DNA of 64,000 bases from assembly GCA_032173965.1 (NCBI GenBank), contig JAVUNC010000006.1, positions 34,629,870-34,693,869 on the forward strand, written 5' to 3'. This DNA is from Sitta carolinensis (taxonomy: Eukaryota > Chordata > Aves > Passeriformes > Sittidae). The notes below the pieces were generated by a model. The model made no database searches, was not told where the DNA came from, and saw only the letters and a program-made list of their open reading frames with translations. Positions 28,520 through 40,309 of this stretch are shown piece by piece. The translations under genes were made by a program, and so were the position numbers. How positions within the stretch are numbered: the first letter of the stretch is position 1; each line of letters starts with the position of its first letter.

Positions 28520-29480
28520 CCTTCTATGAGTTGCCAAAGCGCTCATTACCGCTTTAGTAGTTTCTTTGAATATTCTAGAATGCAGTTGAGTTAGCTTAAA
28601 TGATTTAAAGGGATCTGACAGATTTAGGGATTCCAACCTGTTCTTTTACTTTCCCCTTTCTTGCAAGTGTTAATTGTACTACACAACAGTTCAGAGTTGA
28701 CCTTTTCAGAAGACTGATACAGAAAAAGCCATTACACATTTCAGCCTTCTTGGAATCATTTGTTGAGAACTCTTCCTTTTTCTATACAGCAGACCAATAT
28801 TTTTCTTAGTCTTTCTCATCACTATTGTGCTGATGAATCAGTTCACATCAGCCATGACACACCTTGCTAATAGCATAATTTTGTATCTGCTCCTGTATTT
28901 CCATTTTATTCCTTTTGTTTGCCTTCACTGATCTAATTTTCTATCTATTTTCTGTATAATTCCTTCTTGTGACAGAAATTAACTTAAAATTTTTATGTTT
29001 GTCTTTTACTATAGTTCCTGTCCTCCTTCTGTATTTCACATTTGGATCCCTTTAGCCAGCATCATTCATATATTTTGTCCAGGAAACTGAGTCCCCGTTA
29101 AATAATTTTTCTTTAGTTTTGGTTCCTCTGAGATTCCAAACTGCAGATCTGTACTTAAAGGTTTGCTCTCAGAATCCCCTGGTTTTCTATACTTCTTCCT
29201 TTCCCTCTAAAGAACAATGAACTCTGACACTCTATGGTCATAGAAGTTGCCTTCTACACTCACTAGGTTAAAGTCAAATCCAGAAAGGTTTTTTAAGTTT
29301 CCTATATGTTTTAAAAACCTACTAGGGAATTTGTGCTCAGGTCCCAGCATATTCACCTGGAAACAGAGAAATCCCCATATTATTATAAAGTCATGTCCTG
29401 GAAAATGCCAACTCCTCACACAAAACCTGATCTTCTTAAGAGAGCATAACTGTAACATGATTTCCTTTACAGAGTTTGAG
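28520..29480 (-). mobile_element. Possible ancient CR1/L3-like LINE fragment
   Basis: Parts of this pyrimidine-rich stretch, notably 29205-29400 (caatgaactctgacactcta, agaaatccccatattattat), resemble the antisense strand of an old CR1-clade 5'/endonuclease region. No intact frame. The call rests on recalled phrases and is weak; boundaries are approximate. Confidence 0.3.
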
Positions 29481-30404
29481 TGCTTTTAACTACTTACTGA
29501 TCTCATTTAAACGAGAGAGAGAACCTGTGGCAGAGAAGTTACAGTCAGTATTGCCAACAGTGGCATGCTGATCTGGTTCTGCTGCTGGCTGGGTGTCCAT
29601 CAGTAGATTGATAGGGTAGGATTTATTTCACCAAAATTTCAACACTAATAGTAGAATTATGAACCTTTGCACTTGACACATCAGCTATTTTATCCTAGTC
29701 AGGGAACAGGCACATTAGGACATATAAATTCATGTGATTTATTTTAGATATCTTCTGTAAAACTGGATTACTGGCACTAACAGAAGTAAGAAAATTTACA
29801 TGTGAGACTGGACCTGGTCTTTCCCCTAACCTTGTGGATTACAGCCATATGGCTTAACTTTTATTTTAACCAGTGTCCAAGAGAGAACATGCTAGGCTAT
29901 CACACAAGCCTACATATACATGCACCTTCTTTAGATCTCGCTTATAAAAGCAAGAGTTCCAGGTTGTTTTAATTTTGTACTTTCTTTCTATGACCTGAGT
30001 TGCTTTAAGTTTTCTATATTATTCTGCATATAGCAGAGACTGGTGACAATCTTATCATTATAACCATGTTCTCCTTTTCACATTTTCTCTACATCTTTGA
30101 TAGATCATACAGATCTGTCATATATTATAGAAAGCTTTTTGTAGAGTTAGAATAAACCATCCCCTTGAGCATGTCTTTCAAAGGTGGGCAGTGTTCTAGT
30201 TTGTTAACAGATGCAATCCAAGGCTGGTGGCAATTACAACTTCAGTGAGTTGACAAGTACATGGTAGTCTCTGTAAGGCAAGTAAATGGCCTCAGTTTCC
30301 CTGCAGCTTCCCTAGAAAGCCTTTTGCTCTAGAGATGCCTTTCTTGCTCTGCTTATGGCTCAATGGCTAAAGCAGGCGGTATTGAATTATACGAGCTGTT
30401 TGCA

Positions 30405-30910
30405 GCTTGTGCGCAGTTTGGGGCACCACAATCAAAAAATGACATTAAGCTGTTAGAGAGGCACCTAAAGGGGGACCATGAATATCATGAAGGGCCTCAA
30501 GGGGAACTATATGAGGAGCAACTGAGGTCACTTGGTCTGTTCAGTCTGAACGAGACTGAGGGGAGACCCCACTGCAGTCTACAACTTCCTTGTGAAGGAA
30601 AGGGGAGAGTCAGGCACTGATCTCTTCACTCATGACTAGGGACAGGACTGAGGGAATGGCCTGAAGCTGTGTCAGGGAAGAATTAGGTTGGATATTAGAA
30701 AAAGGTTCTTCACCCAGAGGGTGCTTGGGCACTGGAACAGGCTCCCCAGAGAAGTAATCACAGCACCAACCTGACAGAGTTCATTAAGTGTGTGGACACT
30801 GCTCTCAGGCACAAAAGTGTGATTCTTGGGGCTGTCCTGTGCAGTGTCAGGAGTTGATGATCCTTGTGGACCCCTTTCAACACAGGACATTCTACAATTC
30901 TATGATTCTG
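30405..30910 (+). mobile_element. CR1 LINE 3' fragment
   Basis: Translation shows CAQFGAPQSKNDIKLLER followed by ELYEEQLRSLGLFSLNE, the end of CR1 ORF2. The 3' UTR follows (ggttggatattagaaaaagg) and the terminal repeat is attctacaattctatgattc. Interrupted frames; 5'-truncated. The apparent 85-residue ORF at 30363-30620 is a by-product of this element. Confidence 0.92.
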
Positions 30911-31699
30911 AATACTTCAGGCATGGTACTGTTAGGTAAGGGTAGATCGTTTGGTATCTGTGACACCAGGAGTAATCTTGGCTGTGGCCCCAGGTGGAGC
31001 ATTTAGTGTGGCTGCCACTCAGTCTACACACAGGAAAGGCAGCATGATCTTAAGCCTACAAGCAGTAGTCCAGCTGTCTGGGTTTAACGACCTTGGTGGT
31101 CTGCTGGGCATTAGCACACACATTTCTCCTTTGCACAGCTGTAACTCCACTTAGCAGGAACTGCACTGACAGGTGAAAATGAGGAAACAGGCACATTCTG
31201 ACACTTTCCAGAACTCCTTCCTTCACTCCATGACATGGCTGTAACATGGACACTGTGGTTGTTTCACCCTATACAGACCTTCCCATTAGCAAACAACATT
31301 TCCATGAGCCTCTTTCTAAGAGGCTGCTTAAAGAAGATGCTATGACTCCTTCTATCCCTTCTGTACAGTACACCACGTGGTTGCACATTGCTGTCTATAG
31401 TAAAAATCCCAGGCTTCACTCCAGGTAATTTTACCTTTTGGGCCACAGGTATCGTATCAGTTGACAAATTTCTTTTCTTACCTTGTACCAAGACTTTACA
31501 CCTCTAGCCCAATTTGCTGCAACTTTTTGCAGAGAGGAAGGATGCAAATTTTAACAATTTCTCCAGAAAATGTATCTCATTTTGTGAAGATGATATAAAT
31601 TCCTCCTTCACCTCACTGCTCACACAGTTCACACAGACAAGAAGCAAGGCGCAAATTGAAATACAGAAAATTCCATTTGAATAGGAGAAAAAGACCCTC

Positions 31700-31882
31700 T
31701 TTTAATATGAGGTTGGTCAAACACTGGCACAATTTGTCCTGAGAGATTGTGGAGTCTCCACCAAGAGAGATACCCAAACTCCAACAGGATGCAGCCCTGA
31801 GCTGTCACTGACCTGCTGGGAGTGGGGGGGTTGGACCAGACAATCTCCAGAGATCCCCTCCAACTTCCAAAGGCCTGTGAAA
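31700..31882 (+). mobile_element. CR1 LINE 3' UTR fragment
   Basis: gaggttggtcaaacactggc, then gattgtggagtctccacc, then ttggaccagacaatctccag matches the CR1 3' UTR order (lone-hit, first-pass group, 'valley' segment). The terminal ATTCTRTG repeat is lost. Confidence 0.75.
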
Positions 31883-34117
31883 AGGGCAGGAATATCATAA
31901 GTCAGTTTGAGAAGTTGCTTCATGTTATGTGTTTTTAACAAGATACATTTTATTTCAGCTTCCTATTTCTTGGAGGCACTACTGTGCCAAGGTACAACAG
32001 AAGTCCTTGGATATCAGAGCACCTGATGATGACTGTGACCCTATAGTCTAATGCTGCTGAACACCCAGAGCCTACCTAACGCTCTATGTCTCTCTATTAA
32101 ACATAAACATTCACTGAAGTGCAAGTTGAGACTTAGATCTTGTTTTATTTTTCTGGTCTGCAGATATTTTATTAGGCTATGCAAAGTGGAATAGTTTCAA
32201 CAGAAAACACTGAGAGTCCAACCTTAAAATTATTACCCAGACTGGTGGGCAGGGCACTTGGATGAGACCCAGGAATTGCTTCAAGTTCTGATGGAAAAGA
32301 AGTTGCTTTGATCTCTCACATCCTGAAATATTACTACTACCACTTGATTTCTAGGCAAAAGGGACACTACATTATGTGACAAAGGGTTGATTGAAAGCAA
32401 AGTGAGCTTTTGGAGGAGCCCACTGGACATGTGTGGATTAAGGCACCTGCCTTAATGGGGTTGAGAGGCTTTGACACCACCTAATTTCTTGGGATGACTT
32501 CCTGGACAGTCTAGGTAGTCTCCTAGTTGGGCAAGTATTTGTGGTTATGGTCTTTCATTCCTAATGTTTCCACCTACTGCAAAGGAAACCTTAGTACTGG
32601 GTCACTCTGGATATCACTGTGCAAAAGATACATCAAGATTAGGGGTTATAGGCTGAGCATGGACAGGAATAAACACTTTTAGGGAACAAACACTTAAATT
32701 ACTAACCTGAGGAATTAATTATTTTTTACTAATTCAGTTTAGCTTTGTATTTTCTTGACAAATGAAAATAGGCTGGTTATATTTAATTTTGACTTCTTGG
32801 CTTGATGCACCATGTTCCAAAATCCATGTGACAAACATTTTATGCAAATCTTAATTAAAAAGACAGGATTATTCCCTTAGTTACTGCAAAACTCTTTCCT
32901 TTCCTCTGAAATACAAGATGGTATTTCTTTCTAGCTAAAGTACAGGAAGTAGTTGATGCTACAAGTAATGTCTGAGTGATATTCCAGCAGTAATTTGCTA
33001 TGTTCACCTTATTTACTGTGGGAAAAAAAAATATTCTGGTGGAGTAGCAAAACAATTCTTATTATGCAAAAAATTACATAAAGTTTACAAAAAAAAAATA
33101 TTATTTTACAGCAACTTACCTGCTAAATATAAAGCTTCTATACCAGCGCATTATACTGAGTATAGAAGGTGAGCTGATATTAAGTCATAAGCACTGTTAT
33201 GACCTAAAAAACCCTGTATTTAACTGAAGACGCCAAATTTTGCTTAGCTGTAGGAATGTGCACAGCCACCAGAAGTATAGACTGAAAAACACATGAAATA
33301 AACCTTCATACTTTCCTCAGATCTCACAAGGCTGCAGCTAGAGTAATACATGAATATTGGGGGACTGTGCTAGGGCATGAAGAAGACGTGTGCCATTTGG
33401 AAAGGGCTGAGAGACAAAATAATGATTTTACAGGTGTAAAATAAGATCTTTGTTAGGGTGCCAATATTGTTGATACAAATGAGCATGTGGTGGCAGACCC
33501 TGCAGGAGAACACTCCTGAGTGGCACATCTGAGGAGACCTGGTCAAAGCACAATCCTGAGAATGCCTGGAGAGCCCAGCCTGCAGCGCAAGCTTAGTTAA
33601 AGCACTGCAATGCACAATCAGTCCCACAAAGCAGAAGTTCTACTGAGAAGATTAAAAAGGAGACATGCCATTGATATGATGATAGAGTTGACTGACTAGA
33701 TTTAGAATGAATGATGCAATTCATAAAACACACTGAGAAAGTGCCATCTCTGATAACACTGAGAAAAGCAATGTCAGGTCAAAAGAAGGGACAGGATGTA
33801 AACTGCCAAAGTCTACAGACCAGACACAGTCTGAAGGAAAACAGAGTCTTGAGGACATTTCTGCAGAAACATTAAGGGAGCTCTAAAATGTGGGCAATGG
33901 AAATCAGCAAGTCATAGAAATGACCAAAAAGTGTGAGAGGATAAGGGGATACTTGTGTTTATGATCATCTGCAGTTAACAGGATCACAGATACACTTCTC
34001 TCCTTAACAATTGTATTTACATAACACCTACATTAATGTAGAAATACTGGCATCAGTTAACACCTGTGAGAAGTAACTGTATCACTGCAAAAGGGGTTAT
34101 GACACTGTGGCTTTCTG

Positions 34118-34345
34118 AATTGAGAGGAGGCTAAAGGGACACCTTGACAATGGTCTTTGAGTACCTAAGAGGCCATTCTCTGACTACAGAGGATTGCAAG
34201 ACAAAAAAAAAAAAAAGTCACTGAACTGCAGTAAGGCAGACAATGGAAAACCTCAGGGTAATAATGCATAAGTCTGGATTCCTTGTTGAAGCTGTGGAAT
34301 CTTCAACAGTGCAGGTTTGAAATGGCATCATGAACAAACATCACG
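34118..34345 (+). mobile_element. Degraded CR1-like fragment
   Basis: gaggaggctaaagggacacc, gaactgcagtaaggcagac and gaagctgtggaatcttcaac appear in the same order as in CR1 3' sequence but are strongly diverged, with an internal poly(A) run at about 34203-34216. Confidence 0.45.
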
Positions 34346-35871
34346 AAAAAAAAGTCCCATATAACTGACCTCCTCTAGGAATAGAGGCAAAGCAGGTGGA
34401 CTTTTTACTATGCTTTTATCTGCTCTTTTTACTACGATTTTATGGCTGTAGCAAATGTTAGCATAAACTCTGCTTGTTTATTTTGATCATACAAGAAGCA
34501 CACTTCAAGGGAGAGGTTACAACGGCAAACAAACTACAGTAATCCACAAAAATGGGCTTAACAATGTTATAAATTACTTTTAATTGCCAGTTTAGCAGAA
34601 CACTGAAGCGCAGTTCTCCTGTCTTAAAGATTTTAGGTCTAAGGACACAAACCACTCAAATCTTGAAGCCCTGAGGAAATACAAAACCAGCCCAATGACA
34701 CCTTTAACAGTAGAATAATTCCAGACTTAAAAAAACTTTTAAAAGTATTAGAGAGGGGTGTGCTGCAGGACAGGGTAAACTCATGTACATTCCACATAAA
34801 GCAAGGCATCTCTAATCTCCTCCTCAGAAAAAAAAAAAAAAAAGCTGTTAATGAGATTTCCTGAACAATTAAATAACCATACCTCAATGTACATTTCATT
34901 TGTGGAAAGAGACTGATGTGAATTGTCTATACCATTACTAAGATTTAGTGATCCCATTTGTGGCAGTGATAATTGCATACAGATTGCCTGTCTTTAACTA
35001 AAGAAAGCTCCCTTTCTCCGAGGCTTTTAGCTGTCTGCAGATGCCTAAATGAAGCCTTTCTGTTGACACCCATGGGCTCCCTGGGGTGCTTATGTCAGTT
35101 CCTGGTGCTATCCCTTTTCATCTTAATGTACACCTGCCAGACTGCTTGGAATTTCTATTCACTGTCACCTTCGCCTGAATGCTCCTTCAGCCTGAATAAA
35201 CTTGGGTTTATTCACAAGTGAAATAAGCTGTGCGACTTGATGGCTCTGCCTTGAAAAGCCCAAAGGAGCAAAAAGCCGAGGGGTTTGAAACTAGAAAATT
35301 AAATATTTCCAAGTTGTTCACTTTGCAGCTGCACACCAGAAAATCTATTCAATGGTTCTTGTTAAGGCCAGACGATCCTCAGAAAGGTCCCTTCTGAGCG
35401 TACAGCCTATGAACCGACAGATCTGAGATTTTCTATAACATTTCCCAGAATTTAAAGACATAAAGGATTGTATAAAGCTTTTGGCTTCCGATGCGACTGG
35501 TCTCTCACAAAGTCTACCACCGTATCCCGAGGACAAGTTGATCCCTGCCGGCAAACGACACTCGCGAAGAGCACCCTTGCGTCCGCCGCGCCGCCTGCCC
35601 GGAGCTCGGCGCCTAGCGCCGGCCGGGCTGCCCGGGGCTTCTGTGGCGCTCCCTGAGCCGAGCGCCTCCGGCGAGAGGCGCGCCCGCGGCAGCGGCTCTT
35701 TGACAGGGAGACGCCAAAAAAAAGGAGCAGCGAAGAGACAGCACCATGCCCGGCCACCGACAGGAGCCCGCTGTGAGCCTGCGAGCCGGCGAGGAGGAGA
35801 GAACAGCACATCCCCGGGACCCCAGCCCTGGCCGCGCCGCCGACCCGGTGCCCGCCCGTCCCGCCGCTCAC

Positions 35872-36211
35872 CGATCGTAGAAACGACGGTGCCCACGAAG
35901 TAGAAAGCGCCGGTGAAATCCCATCGGGGCCGGATGTCATCGACGCGGATGCCGGCCACGCTCGCCTCCTCGTATTCCCGGAGGAAGTGCCGGAGCTCGG
36001 CACGGCTGAGGTTGTGGCGCCGGGTGAAGTTCTCCAGGCGTTCCTCCCAGCGCTCCTTCGCCTCCCGCTCCGTGGGCAGCTCGATGGCCGAGAAGACGGC
36101 GGCGCCGCACAGCATGTACAGCACGATGAGCACCGCCAGCAGGAGGAACCGCGCGTTGTCCGCGTTGAGGCGACCCGCGCTGGAGCAGCAGCAGGCGCCG
36201 CGACACGCCAT
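35872..36211 (-). CDS. KCNK13: KCNK13 (THIK-1) two-pore K+ channel, coding exon 1
   Basis: First coding exon of a K2P potassium channel, a plasma-membrane protein giving background K+ current as a dimer. It encodes 113 residues plus one base. Residues 1-20 form a short cytoplasmic N-terminus with a Cys cluster (C7-C9). TM1 spans about 21-43 (ARFLLLAVLIVLYMLCG). The extracellular cap helices follow, with two N-glycosylation sequons (N61-F-T, N67-L-S). The first pore helix begins near W97 (RPRWDFTGAFYFVGTVVSTI). The start at 36211 has a good Kozak context (A at -3, G at +4). The donor (ATCG|gtgagc) splits the first selectivity-filter glycine codon, a conserved K2P intron position. RPRWDFTGAFYFVG and GIRVD resemble THIK-1 more than THIK-2 (KCNK12) from memory, and neighbouring TDP1 agrees. 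The second exon is not in the window, so the gene is partial here. Confidence 0.95.
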
Positions 36212-36458
36212 CCTCCGCCCGCGGGACCGGGCTGCCGCGCCGCCACGCTACGTCGGGGCCCTGATGCCGCCGCCGGGCATCACGGCGCCGCCCGCCAGCC
36301 GTACGCGGGGCTCAGGGCGCCGCGGAGCCCGGCGGCGGCGAGCGGCGCTCCCGGGAGCCGGCCGGCACCTTCACCCCGGGGGCAGGGCGCGGCCCCGGCA
36401 CGGCCCCGCGGCGGACGCGCTTCGGGCTGCCGAGCATCCTGCGGGCCAGGGAACCGCT

Positions 36459-36476
36459 CGTCCCGTCCCGTCCCGT
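36459..36476. repeat. (CGTCC)n short tandem repeat
   Basis: About 3.6 copies inside the CpG island upstream of the KCNK13 start codon. Confidence 0.85.
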
Positions 36477-37359
36477 CTCGCAGAGCCCCTCAGCCCCAGC
36501 GGCCAACGCGCGGGGCTCCCTTCCCCGCCAGTTTCATATCCCCTTCCTGCCCCCGCCCCGAGCACGTCGGAGCGGGGTGCAGGGACAGGCACCGCCAGGC
36601 GCCTCCTGCCTGCCGGGGAGGGCGAGGCGGGACCGGCGGCAGCTCGCCCCCCGCCCTCCCCCTTCGCCGCGGAGCTCCGCCGCCCGGTCCCCCGGGCCGC
36701 CCGCATCACGACCTCGGGGGAGCCGCGGGCCGGGCCGCGCCCCCGGGGGCAGCTCCCCTCAGCAGAGGCGCGGCCGAAGGTCAGTGCCGGCAGCGGGCAG
36801 GGCGGGCTGGCAGAGGAGGCTGCCCCGCGTCCTCCAGCCCTCAGAGGGGCGGGGGGCTGCCCTCCTTCCCGGCCTCAGGTACCCGGCCCCGGGCATGAAT
36901 GAAACCGTCAGGCGATGGATTATACGCACCCCTATAAAAGCCATAAAGATTAGTGCCCTTTGCCAGAAGAGGGGACCTCCTTCTCCACAGGTCTGGTTAA
37001 CCAATGCCTTCCCGACAAGGTGTTACATCTCTGTCCTCCAGCGCCTGGTGCTCGAAGAAAATTGTGTAGGGAAGACAGAAACAGCCTCTCCAGCTGCAAT
37101 GTGGTTTTAAAATGCGTTATTTGCAGGTTCAAAGGGCAGAGCTCTCGGTTCAAATCTTCTGGAAATACCATTCTCACTATAAGAAGAAAAAGCTAAACTC
37201 CGCAGTATCTGGGAGTTGCTACAATGCTGAATCTACTTTTAAATAATTGGGGGCTGGAATTCAGCTCTGCTAAACATAGTATAAAAGCACATTCTTTCCA
37301 GGGAAGGACAACCTACACATACGTTTTTTAGAAAGCAGGTTAATGAACTGCAACATCCA

Positions 37360-37392
37360 CTTCCCTTTCCCTCTCCCCCTCTCCCCTCCCCC
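37360..37392. repeat. 33-nt homopyrimidine tract
   Basis: Only C and T from 37360 to 37392, built of CCCTTTCCC and CCCCTCTCCCC blocks with partial mirror symmetry. Confidence 0.95.
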
Positions 37393-38710
37393 ACAATTTT
37401 CTAATAATTCTGTTGCAGTCAAAATGCAATGGGAATGAACACCAAGATCTTAGAAATCTCCCTTAATGACAGATAATTGAACGCTCCGTGTAAGAGCCAT
37501 TGATTGTCTCACAGCCTGAGGTATATTTGAGTATTGGTCTGAGCCCAAAGGTTGAACTGTGGGCAGTTCCAACGCCAATGTTTGAGAGAGGATCAACACC
37601 TGTGTGGCAACAACTGCTACAGCAGTAGGCACAGGGAAAAATAAGTAGCTTTTTTTATGTTGCACAGTAAAACAGTAGCCAGATATGAAGAGGAGTCATG
37701 TTTAATTTTTTCGTATTTGTTTTTATTCATAGGTGATACATCATGCTGCAGGTTTTTATTCCCTCTTAATTAGTCTTTAGCATGGAAATTAAAATTAGCA
37801 GCAGTACTGGAAGACATTAAATAGCTAAAAATAGGAAGATGAGATGCCAGCTAAACTAACCAGACTGTGCCAAGTGCTAAAGGTAACTACATACTTCCAT
37901 AAAAATTGCTGATATATCTTTAAAATTAGTGGCAGTTCCTACTAGAGGAAAAAAAAACAAACCAAAACCCAACCTATACTTCCCATCTTTGCCGATCTGC
38001 CAGAAAGACAGAACTGAACCAGCAAAGGCAGCAGAACTGAGTGAGCAACCTCTGTACACACCAATGGCTCCATCCATCAAACCTGTTCAAGGGTGGCTTG
38101 GATTATCACAGTGGGAAAAAGAGCATTTAGGTGCTTGCAACCATGACATCAATGTGATTGCCTAAAGGAATATGAACAACAATAACACTATTCAAAGGAA
38201 TATCCAAGGCAAATTAATCAAGGTTATTGAGTTCCTTCTTATATACATATTATTTTGTTAGTGTGGAATAGTCATTTTTATGTTTGTCTTGAGCATAGAG
38301 ATAGTTATTGCATTAAGATAAGGTAAGATCATCTGGCACAGTTTTGAAAGACACATATACTACTGTCACTGATCATCAAAAATTGCAAATTTCCTTAATT
38401 TGTCCACTTTGAACTTGGCAGTGATTTAATCACCTCTTGAAAAAGTGTCTTTTTAAGGATGTGCTCCCTATTAAAGGCGAGAACAAGAGCAAGTTGATAT
38501 TGACTGGAATCTTGAAAAAGAAAATGAGAATATGGCTTATTTTAAAGAATACTTTCTTGTAAAACAGGTAAGCATTCCCACTGCTCTTGGGTAAACAGCT
38601 GGAAAAACTGGAGTGTGTGTTTGTGGAGAGCACGAACACTAATCAGTCAGCCATCCAAAATATTTAAGCAAGGCAGAATAAAGAAATGCAGTGTGTTCAC
38701 TGGCATAAGC

Positions 38711-38731
38711 AAAAAAAAAAAAAAAAAAAAA
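38711..38731. repeat. Poly(A) run of 21
   Basis: Homopolymer in the spacer between the genes. Confidence 0.95.
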
Positions 38732-39132
38732 GGTAACTTTTTCGTTTCAGGTAAAAGAAAAAGTGGTTAAACATGGTGATGACATTTAAATTAACCCCAA
38801 ATCAAAGTGAACATCTTGTGAGCCTGAGCCCTGAGTGCAATGCCATTACCCTCAGTACAGTCACCTGTACACCACTATCACACAGCTCCCTAGCATCATC
38901 TGTGGGTGCAGCCATTTAGTAACAACAGATCGGTGATGGTGAGGCTTAGCACAAGTGTAAAATTATAGGGAAGAAAAATCAATATATTTATCAATTTTCT
39001 TGATAATACTGACTGGCAACCCTGTAATTAAGAAAGCTATCAGTCACTAAGTACCCCAGGAATGATTACTAGTAAGTTTCTAGTAATTCACATTTTGAAT
39101 CCTTCTGAATGTGAAGTAGGGAATCATAGAAG

Positions 39133-39632
39133 TATTTACTGTGTCCAGTTCTGGGCCCTCAGTTTTGGAAGGACATGGAGATGCTTGAGTGCATCCAGAG
39201 GACAATGAGGCTGGTGAGTGCCTGGGAACACAAGACCTGTGAGGAACGACTGAGGGAGCTGGGGTTGTTTAGCCTGGAGAAAAGGAGACTCAGGGGTGAC
39301 CTTACCACTCTCTACAACTGACTGAAGGGTGGCTGTAGTCAGGTAGGGGTTGGTCTCTTTCTCCAGGCAGCAACTGACAGAACAAGAGGACAGTCTTAAG
39401 CTGTGCCAAGGGAAATATAGGTTGGATATTAGGAAAAAGTTTTTAACAGAAAGAATGATGAAGTACTGGAATGGTCTGCCCAGGGAGGTGGTGGAGGTTT
39501 TTTCTTAAATCATCCCTGGGTGTTTAAAAAAGACTGGAAGTAGCACTTGGTGCCAGGATTTAGTTGAGGTGCTAGGGCACGGATTGGACTCAATGATCTT
39601 GAAGGTCTCTTCCAACCTAGTGATTCTGTGAT
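39133..39632 (+). mobile_element. CR1 LINE 3' fragment (younger member of a nested pair)
   Basis: Starts within ORF2 (gtgtccagttctgggccctc) and passes the motif coding for [14 protein letters not shown]. The 3' UTR (ggttggatattaggaaaaag) follows, and it ends tgattctgtgat. Less decayed than its right-hand partner. Confidence 0.93.
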
Positions 39633-40172
39633 TTAAGATCATTTAGTCCAAACATTAACAAAATATTACCACAAGTCTGCCACTAACCCATATCACTAAG
39701 TGTTGCATCCACACATCTTTTTAATACCTCCAGGGATAGTAACTCCACCACTTCCCTGAGAAGTCTGTTCCAATGCCTGACAAGCCTCAGTGAAGAATTT
39801 TTCCCTAATATCCAATCTAAACCTTCCCTGGTGAAACTTAAGGCACCTCCTTTCCCCTCACTTGTTACCTGGGAGAAGAGGCTGATTCCCACCTGGCTAC
39901 AATCTCCTTGCAGGTAATTGTAGAGAGCAGTAAGATCTCCACTGAGCCTCCTTTTCTCCATGCTAAATATTCTTAGCTCCTTCAGTTACCCTTTAGAAGA
40001 CTTGTGCTCCAGACCCTCCGCCAGCTACAGTGCCCTTCTCTGGACACGTTCCAGCCCCTCAATGTCTTTTGTGCCATGAGGGGCTGAAAAATGGATGCAG
40101 CACTGGAGGTATGACCTCACGAGTGCTGGGTATGGGGGGACAATCACTGCCCTGGTCCTGCTGGCCATGCTA
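39633..40172 (-). mobile_element. CR1 LINE fragment, opposite orientation (host of the nested insertion)
   Basis: Reads in antisense from ttaagatcatttagtccaaa through aagtctgttccaatgcctga and gcctccttttctccatgct into the ORF2 end (ctctggacacgttccagccc). The outermost roughly 40 bp of its 3' end is missing here. A short remnant, gaatcatagaag, lies at about 39121 on the far side of the plus-strand CR1. Confidence 0.9.
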
Positions 40173-40208
40173 TTTTTGTGCTATTTTTGATACAAGCAAT
40201 GTGTTCCA

Positions 40209-40237
40209 TTAATGGGATGCTGTTGATTTTATAAAAC
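40209..40237 (+). repeat. 29-bp direct repeat, copy 1
   Basis: Identical over 29 bases to 42670-42698 (begins TTAATGGGATGC, ends TTTTATAAAAC). Lies just beyond the probable TDP1 3' UTR. Confidence 0.95.
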
Positions 40238-40309
40238 ACCTCGTAGTACACTTATAAAATACAAGTTCCAACCCAATCTGGAATGTACACATTTAGAAGA
40301 CAGAACAAA

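Larger units (their letters stand above)
1..35871 (-). other. KCNK13: KCNK13 intron 1 (5' part; continues beyond the left edge)
   Basis: Starts at the gtgagc donor next to exon 1. No reading frame matching the expected second exon (pore 1 end, TM2-TM4, pore 2, C-terminal tail) occurs at 1-35871, so the intron is at least 35.9 kb. The human intron is also very long. Content is AT-rich, mostly non-repetitive DNA with the CR1 fragments and simple repeats listed separately. Nothing further recognised at 1-1869, 2191-4826, 5071-23340, 23438-28500, 29480-30400, 30911-31699, 31883-34117 or 34346-35515 beyond the listed short repeats. The GC-richer patches at about 10030-10440, 11960-12310 and 27280-27560 match no family I know and carry only short, unconvincing ORFs. 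Confidence 0.8.
35515..36905. promoter_or_regulatory. CpG island covering the KCNK13 promoter and exon 1
   Basis: An abrupt change from AT-rich flanks to very GC-rich, CpG-dense DNA. It spans exon 1, the start of intron 1 and about 700 bp upstream of the start codon. It contains GC-box-like runs, for example at 36846-36856, and a short (CGTCC)n run at 36459-36476. No TATA box is evident on the minus strand just upstream of the ATG, which fits a dispersed CpG promoter. The transcription start cannot be fixed from sequence. The long plus-strand open frames here are a composition effect. Confidence 0.85.

Noticed and set aside
30363..30620. Possible small protein gene starting MAKAGGIELYEL
   Set aside because: From about residue 15 on it is CR1 ORF2 sequence (CAQFGAPQSKNDIKLLER); the leading residues are chance reading frame.
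35345..35871. C-terminal part of the 288-residue frame continuing KCNK13 exon 1
   Set aside because: The frame simply reads through the gtgagc donor into intron. Family similarity stops exactly at the splice site.
1..35871. KCNK13 second coding exon in the window
   Set aside because: The expected continuous frame of roughly 290 residues (TM2-TM4, second pore) is absent from all minus-strand frames.
35913..36902. Long plus-strand ORFs (329 and 303 residues) opposite KCNK13 exon 1
   Set aside because: They lie wholly in the CpG island, where stop codons are rare. The peptides are Arg/Ala/Pro/Gly-rich low-complexity with no domain, and they overlap a confirmed exon antisense.
36577..37110. 177-residue plus-strand ORF at the edge of the CpG island
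   Set aside because: GC-rich start followed by unrelated AT-rich sequence, with no domain or splice support.
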